A DNA stretch of 6,283 bases from Anaeroglomus sp964550565 (GCA_964550565.1 CAZKAI010000183.1:1-6283); one strand, 5' to 3'. Shown: positions 1 through 5,786, numbered from the stretch's first letter. Program-made: numbers and translations. Notes: a model not told the origin generated them from the letters alone.

Positions 1-459
1 AATCGGTATATAGGAAATGGTTTGAACGAGGAGGGATCCGGCCAGAGAACGTTTTATTGATTTGGGTCGTGTCTGATTTATCCAGTGACAGAAGGGCCAC
101 TCCAAGAAGATGGTTACGATATATGCCAGAATGGGCATGGACATGATGAGATAGAAACCGTAATACAGCGACGAACGGTCGTATATCCACCTTTCGGCGA
201 TAGGTAATCCAAGAAAGTGAACCAGGACCAGCCCGCCGAGCATGGAAGCGTAGTTGGCCAAGATCATAATCCAGATGGCACGATTGCGGGATACGCCAAA
301 AAAGCGAGCGAGAATCAGACCTTCGATAATTCCGAGGAGGATGTTGCCGACAAGCAGGCGGAATCCCAACATCACCATGAGCGGAGTTATGGTGTTGGCG
401 AGGATGGCTGGGGGGAAGAGGGCCGTACCGGTCAGGGTTGTCCATGCTGTGTGGAGCAT
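1..459 (-). CDS. Polytopic membrane protein, 3' end beyond window
   Basis: An open frame of 153 codons runs from an ATG at 459-457 to the left edge with no stop, so the C-terminus is missing. The translation starts MLHTAWTTLTGTALFPPAIL and is strongly hydrophobic. Likely membrane segments lie near residues 10-31, 36-54, 61-82, 99-120 and from about 138 onward, with short charged loops between them (for example VSRNR at 56-60, IAERWIYDR at 87-95, NQTRPKSIKR at 128-137). There is no cleavable signal peptide. The start is set by an in-frame TAA 30 bases upstream with no ATG between; the ribosome site is weak (ACGGA, about 9 bases upstream). I do not recognise the family. The regular helix pattern and Leu/Ile/Met-rich composition make an integral inner-membrane protein likely, possibly a transporter-like or uncharacterised protein. 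It is transcribed away from the terminase-like gene. Confidence 0.75.
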   Translation of the reverse strand, partial: MLHTAWTTLTGTALFPPAILANTITPLMVMLGFRLLVGNILLGIIEGLILARFFGVSRNRAIWIMILANYASMLGGLVLVHFLGLPIAERWIYDRSSLYYGFYLIMSMPILAYIVTIFLEWPFCHWINQTRPKSIKRSLAGSLLVQTISYIPI

Positions 460-513
460 ATATTTTTTCCGTAAAATGATTTCGATGGGTTATTGATACA
501 TACCGATGAATTC

Positions 514-542
514 AGGATACAAAAGTTGCGTTGGAATAGCAA
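514..542 (-). promoter_or_regulatory. Possible sigma70-like promoter of the membrane protein gene
   Basis: Reading the minus strand, TTGCTA (542-537) and TATCCT (519-514) are separated by 17 bases. Each matches four of six consensus bases. The predicted transcript would start near 507, giving a leader of about 48 bases before the ATG at 459. Position and spacing support it, but the match is only moderate. Confidence 0.3.
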
Positions 543-569
543 GTGTTATTTATAGGGGGAAGATGTGGA

Positions 570-589
570 GGGCGACCAGTGGGTCGCCC
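570..589. repeat. Perfect 8-bp GC-rich palindrome (GGGCGACC/GGTCGCCC)
   Basis: The arms GGGCGACC (570-577) and GGTCGCCC (582-589) are perfect complements around a 4-base loop, AGTG, and are followed by CTAC. No T tract follows, so it is not an intrinsic terminator. A diverged copy with the same 8-4-8 geometry lies at 790-809, which points to a dispersed palindromic element. Confidence 0.65.
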
Positions 590-619
590 CTACGGTTGTA
601 ATCAACAGGGTGAAAGAAA

Positions 620-635
620 GGGCAGGCACGGGGGC
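620..635. repeat. Half copy of the GGGCAGGC hairpin element
   Basis: The 16 bases GGGCAGGCACGGGGGC are identical to 730-745, which is the left arm, loop and start of the right arm of the complete hairpin element there. Here the right arm is missing and the sequence continues GGGAAGC, so this looks like a truncated copy. Confidence 0.55.
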
Positions 636-657
636 GGGAAGCAGGAATACAAATAAG

Positions 658-689
658 GTATACAGGTATACAAGTATGCAAGTATACAG
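658..689. repeat. GTATACAG-type tandem array, upstream copy
   Basis: Four 8-base units occur head to tail: GTATACAG, GTATACAA, GTATGCAA, GTATACAG. A related array of four full units plus a degenerate fifth lies in the same orientation at 2390-2429, just past the terminase-like gene. Each unit contains the palindrome GTATAC or its variant. There are no spacers, so this is not a CRISPR. After the array the sequence reads ATTCGGAAAT, which resembles the start of the 66-bp repeat that follows the downstream array. Confidence 0.7.
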
Positions 690-729
690 GATTCGGAAAT
701 ATGGCAAAAAGTGGGCACGGGGTGACGAT

Positions 730-751
730 GGGCAGGCACGGGGGCCTGTCC
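730..751. repeat. GGGCAGGC hairpin element
   Basis: GGGCAGGC (730-737) pairs with GCCTGTCC (744-751) across the 6-base loop ACGGGG. Seven pairs are Watson-Crick and one, G732 with T749, is a G:U pair in plus-strand RNA. Like the palindrome at 570-589, it is followed by CCCTAC or its equivalent (750-755). A truncated copy lies at 620-635. It is probably a member of a dispersed palindromic repeat family. Confidence 0.55.
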
Positions 752-789
752 CTACACGAAATGATGGTGGGTGGGGATTGAATAAAAGA

Positions 790-809
790 GGGTGACCGGC
801 GGGTTGCCC
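790..809. repeat. Diverged copy of the 570-589 palindrome
   Basis: GGGTGACC (790-797) and GGTTGCCC (802-809) surround the loop GGCG. The geometry is identical to 570-589. It differs in the loop and by one C-to-T change in each arm. Both arm changes keep pairing in plus-strand RNA as G:U wobbles. Confidence 0.5.
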
Positions 810-817
810 ATTCGATG

Positions 818-843
818 CATTTCATATTTTTCATTTCATATTT
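818..843. repeat. 12-base direct repeat upstream of the terminase-like gene
   Basis: CATTTCATATTT occurs at 818-829 and again at 832-843, a 14-base period. The AT-rich stretch sits 28 bases before the start codon and includes a weak promoter-like pair, TTCATA (821-826) and TATACA (843-848), 16 bases apart. It could be a promoter or operator region, or simply repeat debris. Confidence 0.4.
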
Positions 844-857
844 ATACATTTTTTCAT

Positions 858-864
858 AAGGGAG
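858..864 (+). promoter_or_regulatory. Ribosome binding site AAGGGAG that decides the start at 872
   Basis: The purine-rich AAGGGAG ends 7 bases before the ATG at 872. That spacing favours the ATG over an in-frame TTG at 866, which would leave only one base. Confidence 0.7.
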
Positions 865-871
865 CTTGACA

Positions 872-2392
872 ATGGCGAAGAAGAAGGTGCGAAAAGGGGG
901 CTGTTGTGCGCAGAAGGCGGCGGTGGAGGTGCAGGAGCAATTGGTGGAGACAGAGACAGAGATGGTCTGCGCGCCGAAGTCGCGGATGGAACTTCATACC
1001 TACGTTAAGACGCATCTGGGGCTGGATGTGCCGGACAGGGCGGTTTGTTCGGGGCATGATGCGCCGATGGATTATCTGTGGCATGCGTACAGTGCGGATT
1101 TTGCGGGGCTGCCGGCGGCGGTGGGTGCGGAGGACTCGGCGGATTGCATCGTGTGGGCCGGACGCGGGGGCGGCAAGACGCGGCTGGCGGCGGTGGCGAC
1201 GCTGCTGGACAGCATCTTTAAGCCGGGATGCAAGACGCGGATTCTGGCGGGGTCGCTGGACCAGAGCAGCCGGATGTATGAGTATTTCTGCGACTATGCG
1301 CTGACGGATGCGTACCGGCCGATGCTGGAGGGCAAGGTGCGGGTGGGGCGGTGCCGGTTCGGCAACCGGTCGGATGTCGGCGTGCTGGCGCATTCGCCGC
1401 GGGATGTGCGCGGGATTCATATTCACAAGCTGCGGTGCGATGAGGCGGAGCTGTTTAAGGAGGATGTGTTTCGGGCGGCGCAGTTTGTGACCAAGACGCG
1501 GGATGGGATTCGCGGGGCGATGGAGATTTTCAGTACGATGCATCAGCCGTACGGGGTGATGCAGCGGCTGATTGACGGGACGTATCAGTCGAAGATTCGT
1601 CTGCTGCGGTGGTGCGTGTGGGAGGTGATCGAACGGTGCGAAGGGCGGACGTGTTCGCAGTGTCCGCTGTGGTCGGATTGCGGGGGCAAGGCTCAGCAGG
1701 CGTCGGGGTATCTGAAGATTGACGATGTGATTGACCAGATGCGGCGGAGCAGCCGGGCTGCGTTTGAGTCGGAGATGCTGTGCCTGCGGCCGCGGATGGA
1801 CAATGCGGTATTTGCGGATTTTGAGATGGAAACGCATGTCCGGCCAGTGGGGTATGACCCGGGGCTGCCGCTGTACCTGGCGATGGATTTCGGGTGTCGC
1901 AGTCCGTATGTGTGCCTGTGGATTCAGAAGGATGACGCCGGCGTGGTGCGGGTGCTGGATGAATATCTGGAGACCAATAAAGAGCTCAAGCTGCATGCTC
2001 AGGAGGTGCTGCGGCGGATTCCGGGCGGGGCGGATTCGATTACGGCGACGTATTGCGACCCGGCGGGGATACATCGCAACAGCGTGACGGGGACCAGCGA
2101 CATCACGGAACTGAGCCGTTACGGGATTCAGTGCACGTATCATGCCTCGCGTATTGTGGAGGGGATTGAGCTGATTCGGCAGGTGGTCAAGGCCGGCGAC
2201 GGCAAGAGCCGATTGGTGATTGATCCCAAGTGCGGACGGCTGATTGAGGCGATGCGGTGCTATCATTATCCGGCCAATCCGTCCAGCGAGCTGCCGGAGA
2301 AGGATGGGGTGTATGACCATCCGATTGATGCGCTGCGGTATTTTTTTGTCAATTGCGGCAGGACGAGGAAGGCCAAGGTGGTGAGACTATAA
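872..2392 (+). CDS. Terminase large subunit-like ATPase/nuclease, orphan
   Basis: This 506-residue protein has the layout of a phage DNA-packaging terminase large subunit: an N-terminal ATPase motor and a C-terminal RNase H-like nuclease. The Walker A motif is GRGGGKT (97-103) after a hydrophobic strand. Walker B is LRCDE, with D190 and E191. The coupling motif is probably FSTMHQP (S221/T222). Nuclease acidic residues are likely D339 in LAMDFG, D396 in TYCDPAG and D482/D486 in YDHPIDALRY. Between the domains is a cluster, C256-x4-C261-x2-C264-x5-C270, suited to zinc or an iron-sulfur centre. The N-terminus is basic (MAKKKVRKGG). Length is typical of the family and all core motifs look intact, so the protein is probably folded and active. 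No small subunit, portal, protease or capsid gene is in the window. The gene is GC-rich at third positions, unlike its spacers, and is flanked by GTATACAG arrays. Its cellular role is unknown; prophage relic or domesticated enzyme are both possible. Confidence 0.85.
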   Translation: MAKKKVRKGGCCAQKAAVEVQEQLVETETEMVCAPKSRMELHTYVKTHLGLDVPDRAVCSGHDAPMDYLWHAYSADFAGLPAAVGAEDSADCIVWAGRGGGKTRLAAVATLLDSIFKPGCKTRILAGSLDQSSRMYEYFCDYALTDAYRPMLEGKVRVGRCRFGNRSDVGVLAHSPRDVRGIHIHKLRCDEAELFKEDVFRAAQFVTKTRDGIRGAMEIFSTMHQPYGVMQRLIDGTYQSKIRLLRWCVWEVIERCEGRTCSQCPLWSDCGGKAQQASGYLKIDDVIDQMRRSSRAAFESEMLCLRPRMDNAVFADFEMETHVRPVGYDPGLPLYLAMDFGCRSPYVCLWIQKDDAGVVRVLDEYLETNKELKLHAQEVLRRIPGGADSITATYCDPAGIHRNSVTGTSDITELSRYGIQCTYHASRIVEGIELIRQVVKAGDGKSRLVIDPKCGRLIEAMRCYHYPANPSSELPEKDGVYDHPIDALRYFFVNCGRTRKAKVVRL

Positions 2393-2429
2393 TACAGGTA
2401 TATAGGTATGCAGGTATACAAGTATACAG
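2390..2429. repeat. GTATACAG-type tandem array overlapping the terminase-like stop codon
   Basis: Four 8-base units, GTATATAG, GTATGCAG, GTATACAA and GTATACAG, are preceded by a degenerate unit TAATACAG whose first three bases are the stop codon (2390-2392) of the terminase-like gene. The orientation is the same as in the array at 658-689. The array leads directly into the 66-bp repeat at 2436. Confidence 0.7.
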
Positions 2430-2435
2430 GAATAA

Positions 2436-2501
2436 AAATTCGAAATCCGAAGCACGAAATACGAAACAAATTTTTAAAGGGAAAATTTAAAAATCAAAAA
2501 G
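2436..2501. repeat. 66-bp dispersed repeat, copy 1
   Basis: This begins AAATTCGAAATCCGAAGCAC and ends ATCAAAAAG. It matches 5721-5786 at 63 of 66 positions with no gaps, in the same orientation. The left part contains iterations of a CGAAA motif; the right part is almost entirely A and T. It contains no open frame and no transposase is nearby, so it is a non-autonomous or passive dispersed repeat. Confidence 0.8.
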
Positions 2502-2520
2502 GGAAAAATGTAAAATGAAT

Positions 2521-2567
2521 GGATTCCCGCCCCACGCTTTCGCGGGGGCAGGCTCTGCGCGGGAATG
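2521..2567. repeat. Nested palindrome (ATTCCCGC...GCGGGAAT)
   Basis: The outer arms ATTCCCGC (2523-2530) and GCGGGAAT (2559-2566) are perfect complements. Inside, CCC-A-CGC (2531-2537) pairs with GCG-GGG (2542-2547) around the loop TTTC, with one bulged A. GGATTCCCGC...GCGGGAATGACA is the form of a palindromic repeat that I recall as widespread in bacterial intergenic DNA. No T run follows, so it is not an intrinsic terminator for the upstream gene. Confidence 0.6.
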
Positions 2568-2640
2568 ACAAACAATAGCACGGGGAGACGCTCTGTGAAG
2601 GGATGTCCGGGGGACTTGTGGCTGAAAGGCTTTATGGCGG

Positions 2641-2691
2641 ATAAAAAAATAATAATAAAACGCTTTACATGGTTTTCGGGTTTGTTAAAAT
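2641..2691 (+). promoter_or_regulatory. Sigma70-like promoter with A-rich upstream element
   Basis: The -35 TTTACA (2664-2669) and -10 TAAAAT (2686-2691) are 16 bases apart, each matching five of six consensus bases. An A/T tract at 2641-2660 just upstream resembles an UP element. Transcription would start near 2698, giving a leader of about 70 bases before the ATG at 2767. It makes the secreted-protein gene independent of the terminase-like gene. Confidence 0.6.
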
Positions 2692-2754
2692 AGAGGAAAT
2701 GGATTAAGGGGCCTGCAGGGATCTGTTGAGCGGGCGGATTGAAGGAATTTTTTT

Positions 2755-2760
2755 AAGGAG
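2755..2760 (+). promoter_or_regulatory. Ribosome binding site AAGGAG of the secreted-protein gene
   Basis: A strong AAGGAG lies 6 bases before the ATG at 2767, which is directly followed by a signal peptide, so the start is secure. Confidence 0.85.
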
Positions 2761-2766
2761 AACACA

Positions 2767-5574
2767 ATGAAACGCTACTGTATTATTGCATTTTTGAGCG
2801 GTCTGTTTTTGTTGACTTTTGTACAAGCTCAGGAGGCGGAATCGTCCATTTCCAATGTGGTCAATGCATCCGGTGAAGTGACAGGCTTTTTTGATGAGAG
2901 CGGCCTGTATCATGAATTTTCGAATTCTGCACAGCGGTCTGACTTGTCCCCCGGTTCCCTGGGAACAAGTCTGGAGGCATCTGAGTTATCCCAAGCCGGA
3001 AGTTCAAAATTGGCAGAAAAAGCAGTCCCCAACACGATTGATCGGATGACTGTGGGTGACACATCAAACAATACTTATTCGAGCGGCGGGACGCTGCGGC
3101 TGATTCCAAATGCTTCTGTTTATTATCTGAACAACAATACCAGTTGGTCCAGCGGTGCCGGAGGTTGTACCCTATCCAGCGCTTCGATTGACAAGGTGGA
3201 AGAAAGCGGCAATATTCTGCGGTTTTATCTCAAAAATCCAACTGATTGGAGTCGTACGGATTACAACTCCGGCGACCATTCTGCGCAAGGTACATTGAGA
3301 CCCCTAGCCCCTCTTGTTATCGAAGCAACTGCGGGTTCAACCACTGGCGTTTTACGGGGCAGCGTACTGCTGGTTTCCAACACGATTACATCGTATGGTG
3401 AACCGAGATTTAATTATTTCAGCGCACCGGTTGGGGCAGTTCTTCCATTGACAATCCAATATACCCTGGCCAACACGACATTCAGAGCAAACTTATTTAA
3501 TTCCAGCTTCAATTACACTTGTTCCGGTTGGGTCGATTTTGCAAACCCGGTATCGATTCCCTTGCCAGTCAGCATGGTAATCCAGGGGAGCCCAAACGTG
3601 TTTGAAAATTCAACCGTTCACTATGACGCTGTTGTGACTTTTGATAACGGTGCGGTGAAAACGGTTACAGAAGAAGCTGTCTGGCAGGCTTCGGAAGCTT
3701 TTGTCAGCGTCAATCAGGGTGTCCTGAGCACCGGAGCAATTTTGGATAATTCTGCAAAGTTCAAGCTTTTGGCGAGCTATACCTATGGCGGTGTTACGGT
3801 GGGCGCCGAATTGGACGTGACTTGCCTGACGGAAGATTCGATGCATCAGGGATTGAGCTGGCCCATGTTTCAGGGTAACAAGGAACACAATGGGGCTTTA
3901 CCCCTGCTGCTGAATACGGCCACATTTTCAAAAAAATGGGAACGAAATTTCGGACGAGCGATCAATCCCGTTACCGCGGCGGATGGCCGGGTCTTTGTGT
4001 CCACGCCCTCTCGATTTCAGAGCGGTGACTCGCTGTTTGCTCTTGACAGCCGTGATGGTGAAATCATCTGGTCAAAGGACCTCGGGACAGCGTCCAGTGT
4101 GAATCCTCCCAGCTATGCATACGGCAATGTCTATATTCAGACAGGAAAAGGGACCTCGAATGCTCCTCCTGCTTACGTCTCTGCATTTGATGCAGAAACC
4201 GGTGCGGACGTTTTTCGGTCGACATACAGTGCTCAATGGGAATCGCATTATGCACCCACAATCTATAAAGGCCATGTGTATGTCAACGGCGGCTATTACG
4301 GCGGGATGTATTGTTACGATGCTTTTGATGGGACTCAAAAATGGATCATCGCTCTAAACCAGTACGATCAATGGACACCGGCCGTGGATGAGCTTTATGC
4401 TTATGCCTATGTAGGCGAATCCAGCGGGGGCACTGCAAATGCGGGCTTGAGAATTGTTGACCGTCTAACCGGTGCCCTGATTCATACTATTTTTGATCCT
4501 CAATATGACTGGAATGGGTGGAGTATGAATCTTGCCCCGGTCCTTGGAACTCAGAATGATATTATTACCGGTCATGATGGTCGTCTGCTTTGTTTTGACC
4601 TTGTGCAAAAAACAATCAAGTACAGCATTTCCGGTTACTTTACGAACCAGCCGTCGGTTGCTGACGGTCGGATATATATAATCAATAATGGCAAGCTGGA
4701 TGTGCGGGATGAAGCCACCGGTGAGCAATTATGGACCTGGGCGCCTCCGGAGGGAACTCTGAGTCGGAATGTGATTGTCACGAATAATTATGCACTGGCA
4801 TGTACAGCCAGCAAGACGTATGGAATCGAACTGCTCGGCCGTGACGCCGACTGGTCTTATCCGGCGGCAGGATATCTGGCTTTGAGTGAGGACATTTTAT
4901 ATATAGCATCCAGCAGCGGTATCTTAACCGCAATTGCAACCCCGGAGTATATTCCTGCCGTTCCGGTCAAGCTGGACATTCAGGGGCCGGATACCGTTCT
5001 CGAAAGCTCGCAGAATGCGTACCAGGCTGTGGTTACTTACAGCGACGGCCGTGTTCGTACCCGAACGGATCTGTGCACCTGGTCAGCTCGCGGGACTTCG
5101 GCGGCGGTCATGGATAATCCCGGCAGCCTGAATGTCGGCGAGCTGCTTTATCCGCAGGAGACGACAATGATTACCGCTGAATACCGGGAGAATAACGGTG
5201 TGGTCAGTGCGTCCAGGGCTGTACCCATTAAAATCGGCTGTTCGGTGAAGTCGCTGGTGGAAAGAAATGCGGCCGGGGCATTGACGCGTAAACAGCAAAT
5301 CCTAGTTGAATTGAAAGAGGCGATGGACAGGGAACAGGCGGCGATGGCGATTTTAAGGGATTATCCGAAATATCCGCTTGACATGACATCGACAACGGCA
5401 AACTCGATTCGTAATCAGGTGTATGCGGCCTATTCACGCGATATATTTTCCAATATGTCGGTTATGCAGAGCACCAATTACCTGCAAAAGGCTCTGGATA
5501 TGATGAATCCGGCCAGTCTTTATACTCGGGATCGGGCGATGTTAATGCGGTATTTTTCCACGCAGGGCAGATAA
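2767..5574 (+). CDS. Secreted protein: PQQ-like beta-propeller between two Ig-like domains
   Basis: This 935-residue protein starts with a Sec signal peptide (MKRYC, hydrophobic core 5-18, probable cleavage after VQA at 21). Residues 22-265 form an unrecognised Ser/Thr/Asn-rich, probably beta-rich region. Residues 268-354 and 734-826 are two related Ig-like (Big-like) modules sharing IQG, AVVT(F/Y), DG and a Trp. Between them, from WPMFQGNKEHNG at 365-376 to about 725, is a PQQ_2-type propeller. I count eight blades, most with the GxVYV...LxAxDxxTGxxxW pattern (for example 412-434, 502-526, 634-658). The tail (about 828-935) is charged and helical. There is no lipobox, membrane anchor, dockerin or PEP-CTERM motif. 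PQQ-like propellers often serve as protein-binding scaffolds (as in BamB) rather than enzymes, and PQQ-dehydrogenase catalytic residues are not evident. A structural or binding role at or outside the cell surface is my inference. The gene is monocistronic, with its own promoter and terminator. Confidence 0.85.
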   Translation: MKRYCIIAFLSGLFLLTFVQAQEAESSISNVVNASGEVTGFFDESGLYHEFSNSAQRSDLSPGSLGTSLEASELSQAGSSKLAEKAVPNTIDRMTVGDTSNNTYSSGGTLRLIPNASVYYLNNNTSWSSGAGGCTLSSASIDKVEESGNILRFYLKNPTDWSRTDYNSGDHSAQGTLRPLAPLVIEATAGSTTGVLRGSVLLVSNTITSYGEPRFNYFSAPVGAVLPLTIQYTLANTTFRANLFNSSFNYTCSGWVDFANPVSIPLPVSMVIQGSPNVFENSTVHYDAVVTFDNGAVKTVTEEAVWQASEAFVSVNQGVLSTGAILDNSAKFKLLASYTYGGVTVGAELDVTCLTEDSMHQGLSWPMFQGNKEHNGALPLLLNTATFSKKWERNFGRAINPVTAADGRVFVSTPSRFQSGDSLFALDSRDGEIIWSKDLGTASSVNPPSYAYGNVYIQTGKGTSNAPPAYVSAFDAETGADVFRSTYSAQWESHYAPTIYKGHVYVNGGYYGGMYCYDAFDGTQKWIIALNQYDQWTPAVDELYAYAYVGESSGGTANAGLRIVDRLTGALIHTIFDPQYDWNGWSMNLAPVLGTQNDIITGHDGRLLCFDLVQKTIKYSISGYFTNQPSVADGRIYIINNGKLDVRDEATGEQLWTWAPPEGTLSRNVIVTNNYALACTASKTYGIELLGRDADWSYPAAGYLALSEDILYIASSSGILTAIATPEYIPAVPVKLDIQGPDTVLESSQNAYQAVVTYSDGRVRTRTDLCTWSARGTSAAVMDNPGSLNVGELLYPQETTMITAEYRENNGVVSASRAVPIKIGCSVKSLVERNAAGALTRKQQILVELKEAMDREQAAMAILRDYPKYPLDMTSTTANSIRNQVYAAYSRDIFSNMSVMQSTNYLQKALDMMNPASLYTRDRAMLMRYFSTQGR

Positions 5575-5620
5575 TGGAATGATGTAAATAATCGATTTTG
5601 ATGATCAGCATGATCAGGCG

Positions 5621-5661
5621 GTGCCGGGATGCGGAGTTACGTGTTCCGGCACTGTTTTTTT
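5621..5661 (+). terminator. Strong intrinsic terminator after the secreted-protein gene
   Basis: GTGCCGG (5621-5627) pairs with CCGGCAC (5646-5652). The stem continues inward through six more pairs, including G:U wobbles, to a 6-base loop (5634-5639), for 13 pairs in all. TG and then seven T residues (5655-5661) follow. It lies about 45 bases beyond the stop codon, in the right orientation. Confidence 0.85.
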
Positions 5662-5720
5662 GGTAAATCGGGGACGGGGGGGATGTCGTCAGGATGCACG
5701 GAGACAAGAATGCGGGTATA

Positions 5721-5786
5721 AAATTCGAAATCCGAAGCACGAAATTCGAAACAAATTTTAAAAGGGAAAATTAAAAAATCAAAAAG
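5721..5786. repeat. 66-bp dispersed repeat, copy 2
   Basis: It is 63/66 identical to 2436-2501 in the same orientation; differences are at 5746, 5760 and one A/T position near 5773. The preceding CAAGAATGCGGGTATA resembles decayed GTATACAG units (compare CAAGTATGCAAGTATA at 671-686). The array and the 66-bp repeat therefore seem to travel as one composite element. Confidence 0.8.

Larger units (their letters stand above)
460..871. other. Repeat-rich intergenic spacer between divergent genes
   Basis: No credible gene lies in these 412 bases. The short open frames on either strand have atypical composition and cross the repeats. The spacer contains GC-rich hairpins (570-589, 730-751, 790-809), a half copy of the second hairpin at 620-635, a GTATACAG-type array (658-689) and a 12-base direct repeat just before the terminase-like gene (818-843). 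It reads as a mosaic of dispersed non-coding repeats between two divergent genes. Promoter elements for both genes should lie here, but only the minus-strand one has a reasonable candidate. Confidence 0.7.
2393..2766. other. Intergenic spacer with repeats, then promoter and leader
   Basis: No gene is seen in these 374 bases. From left to right it holds the rest of the GTATACAG array, a 66-bp AT-rich dispersed repeat (2436-2501), a nested palindrome (2521-2567), about 75 bases with no recognised feature (2568-2640), an A/T-rich tract, a promoter (2664-2691) and the leader of the secreted-protein gene. No intrinsic terminator for the terminase-like gene is evident. Confidence 0.7.

Noticed and set aside
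217..474. Open frames on the plus strand at 217-474 and 254-496
   Set aside because: They are antisense to the membrane protein gene, are low in hydrophobic residues and biased in composition, and lack convincing ribosome sites.
658..689. CRISPR array
   Set aside because: The 8-base units are directly adjacent with no unique spacers, and no cas gene is present.
550..849. Small genes within the first spacer (minus 550-849, plus 565-795)
   Set aside because: Both run through the hairpin repeats and the GTATACAG array, and the peptides (for example repeated PVYL) simply reflect the repeat units.
866..871. TTG at 866 as the start of the terminase-like gene
   Set aside because: The AAGGGAG ribosome site ends at 864, too close to 866 but at the correct distance from the ATG at 872.
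854..2320. A 488-codon open frame on the minus strand opposite the terminase-like gene
   Set aside because: Its translation is dominated by Arg, His, Pro and Leu with no recognisable motif. It is the antisense image of a GC-rich gene whose plus-strand product has clear ATPase and nuclease motifs.
2521..2567. Intrinsic terminator for the terminase-like gene
   Set aside because: The stem is good but is followed by GACAAACAATAG rather than a run of T residues.
2568..2640. Riboswitch or structured leader before the secreted-protein gene
   Set aside because: Only a short GTCC/GGAC hairpin is visible, no known riboswitch core is recognised, and the segment lies upstream of the predicted transcription start.
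5470..5574. PEP-CTERM or similar C-terminal sorting tag on the secreted protein
   Set aside because: The tail ends MLMRYFSTQGR with no PEP motif, no terminal hydrophobic helix and no basic cluster after one.
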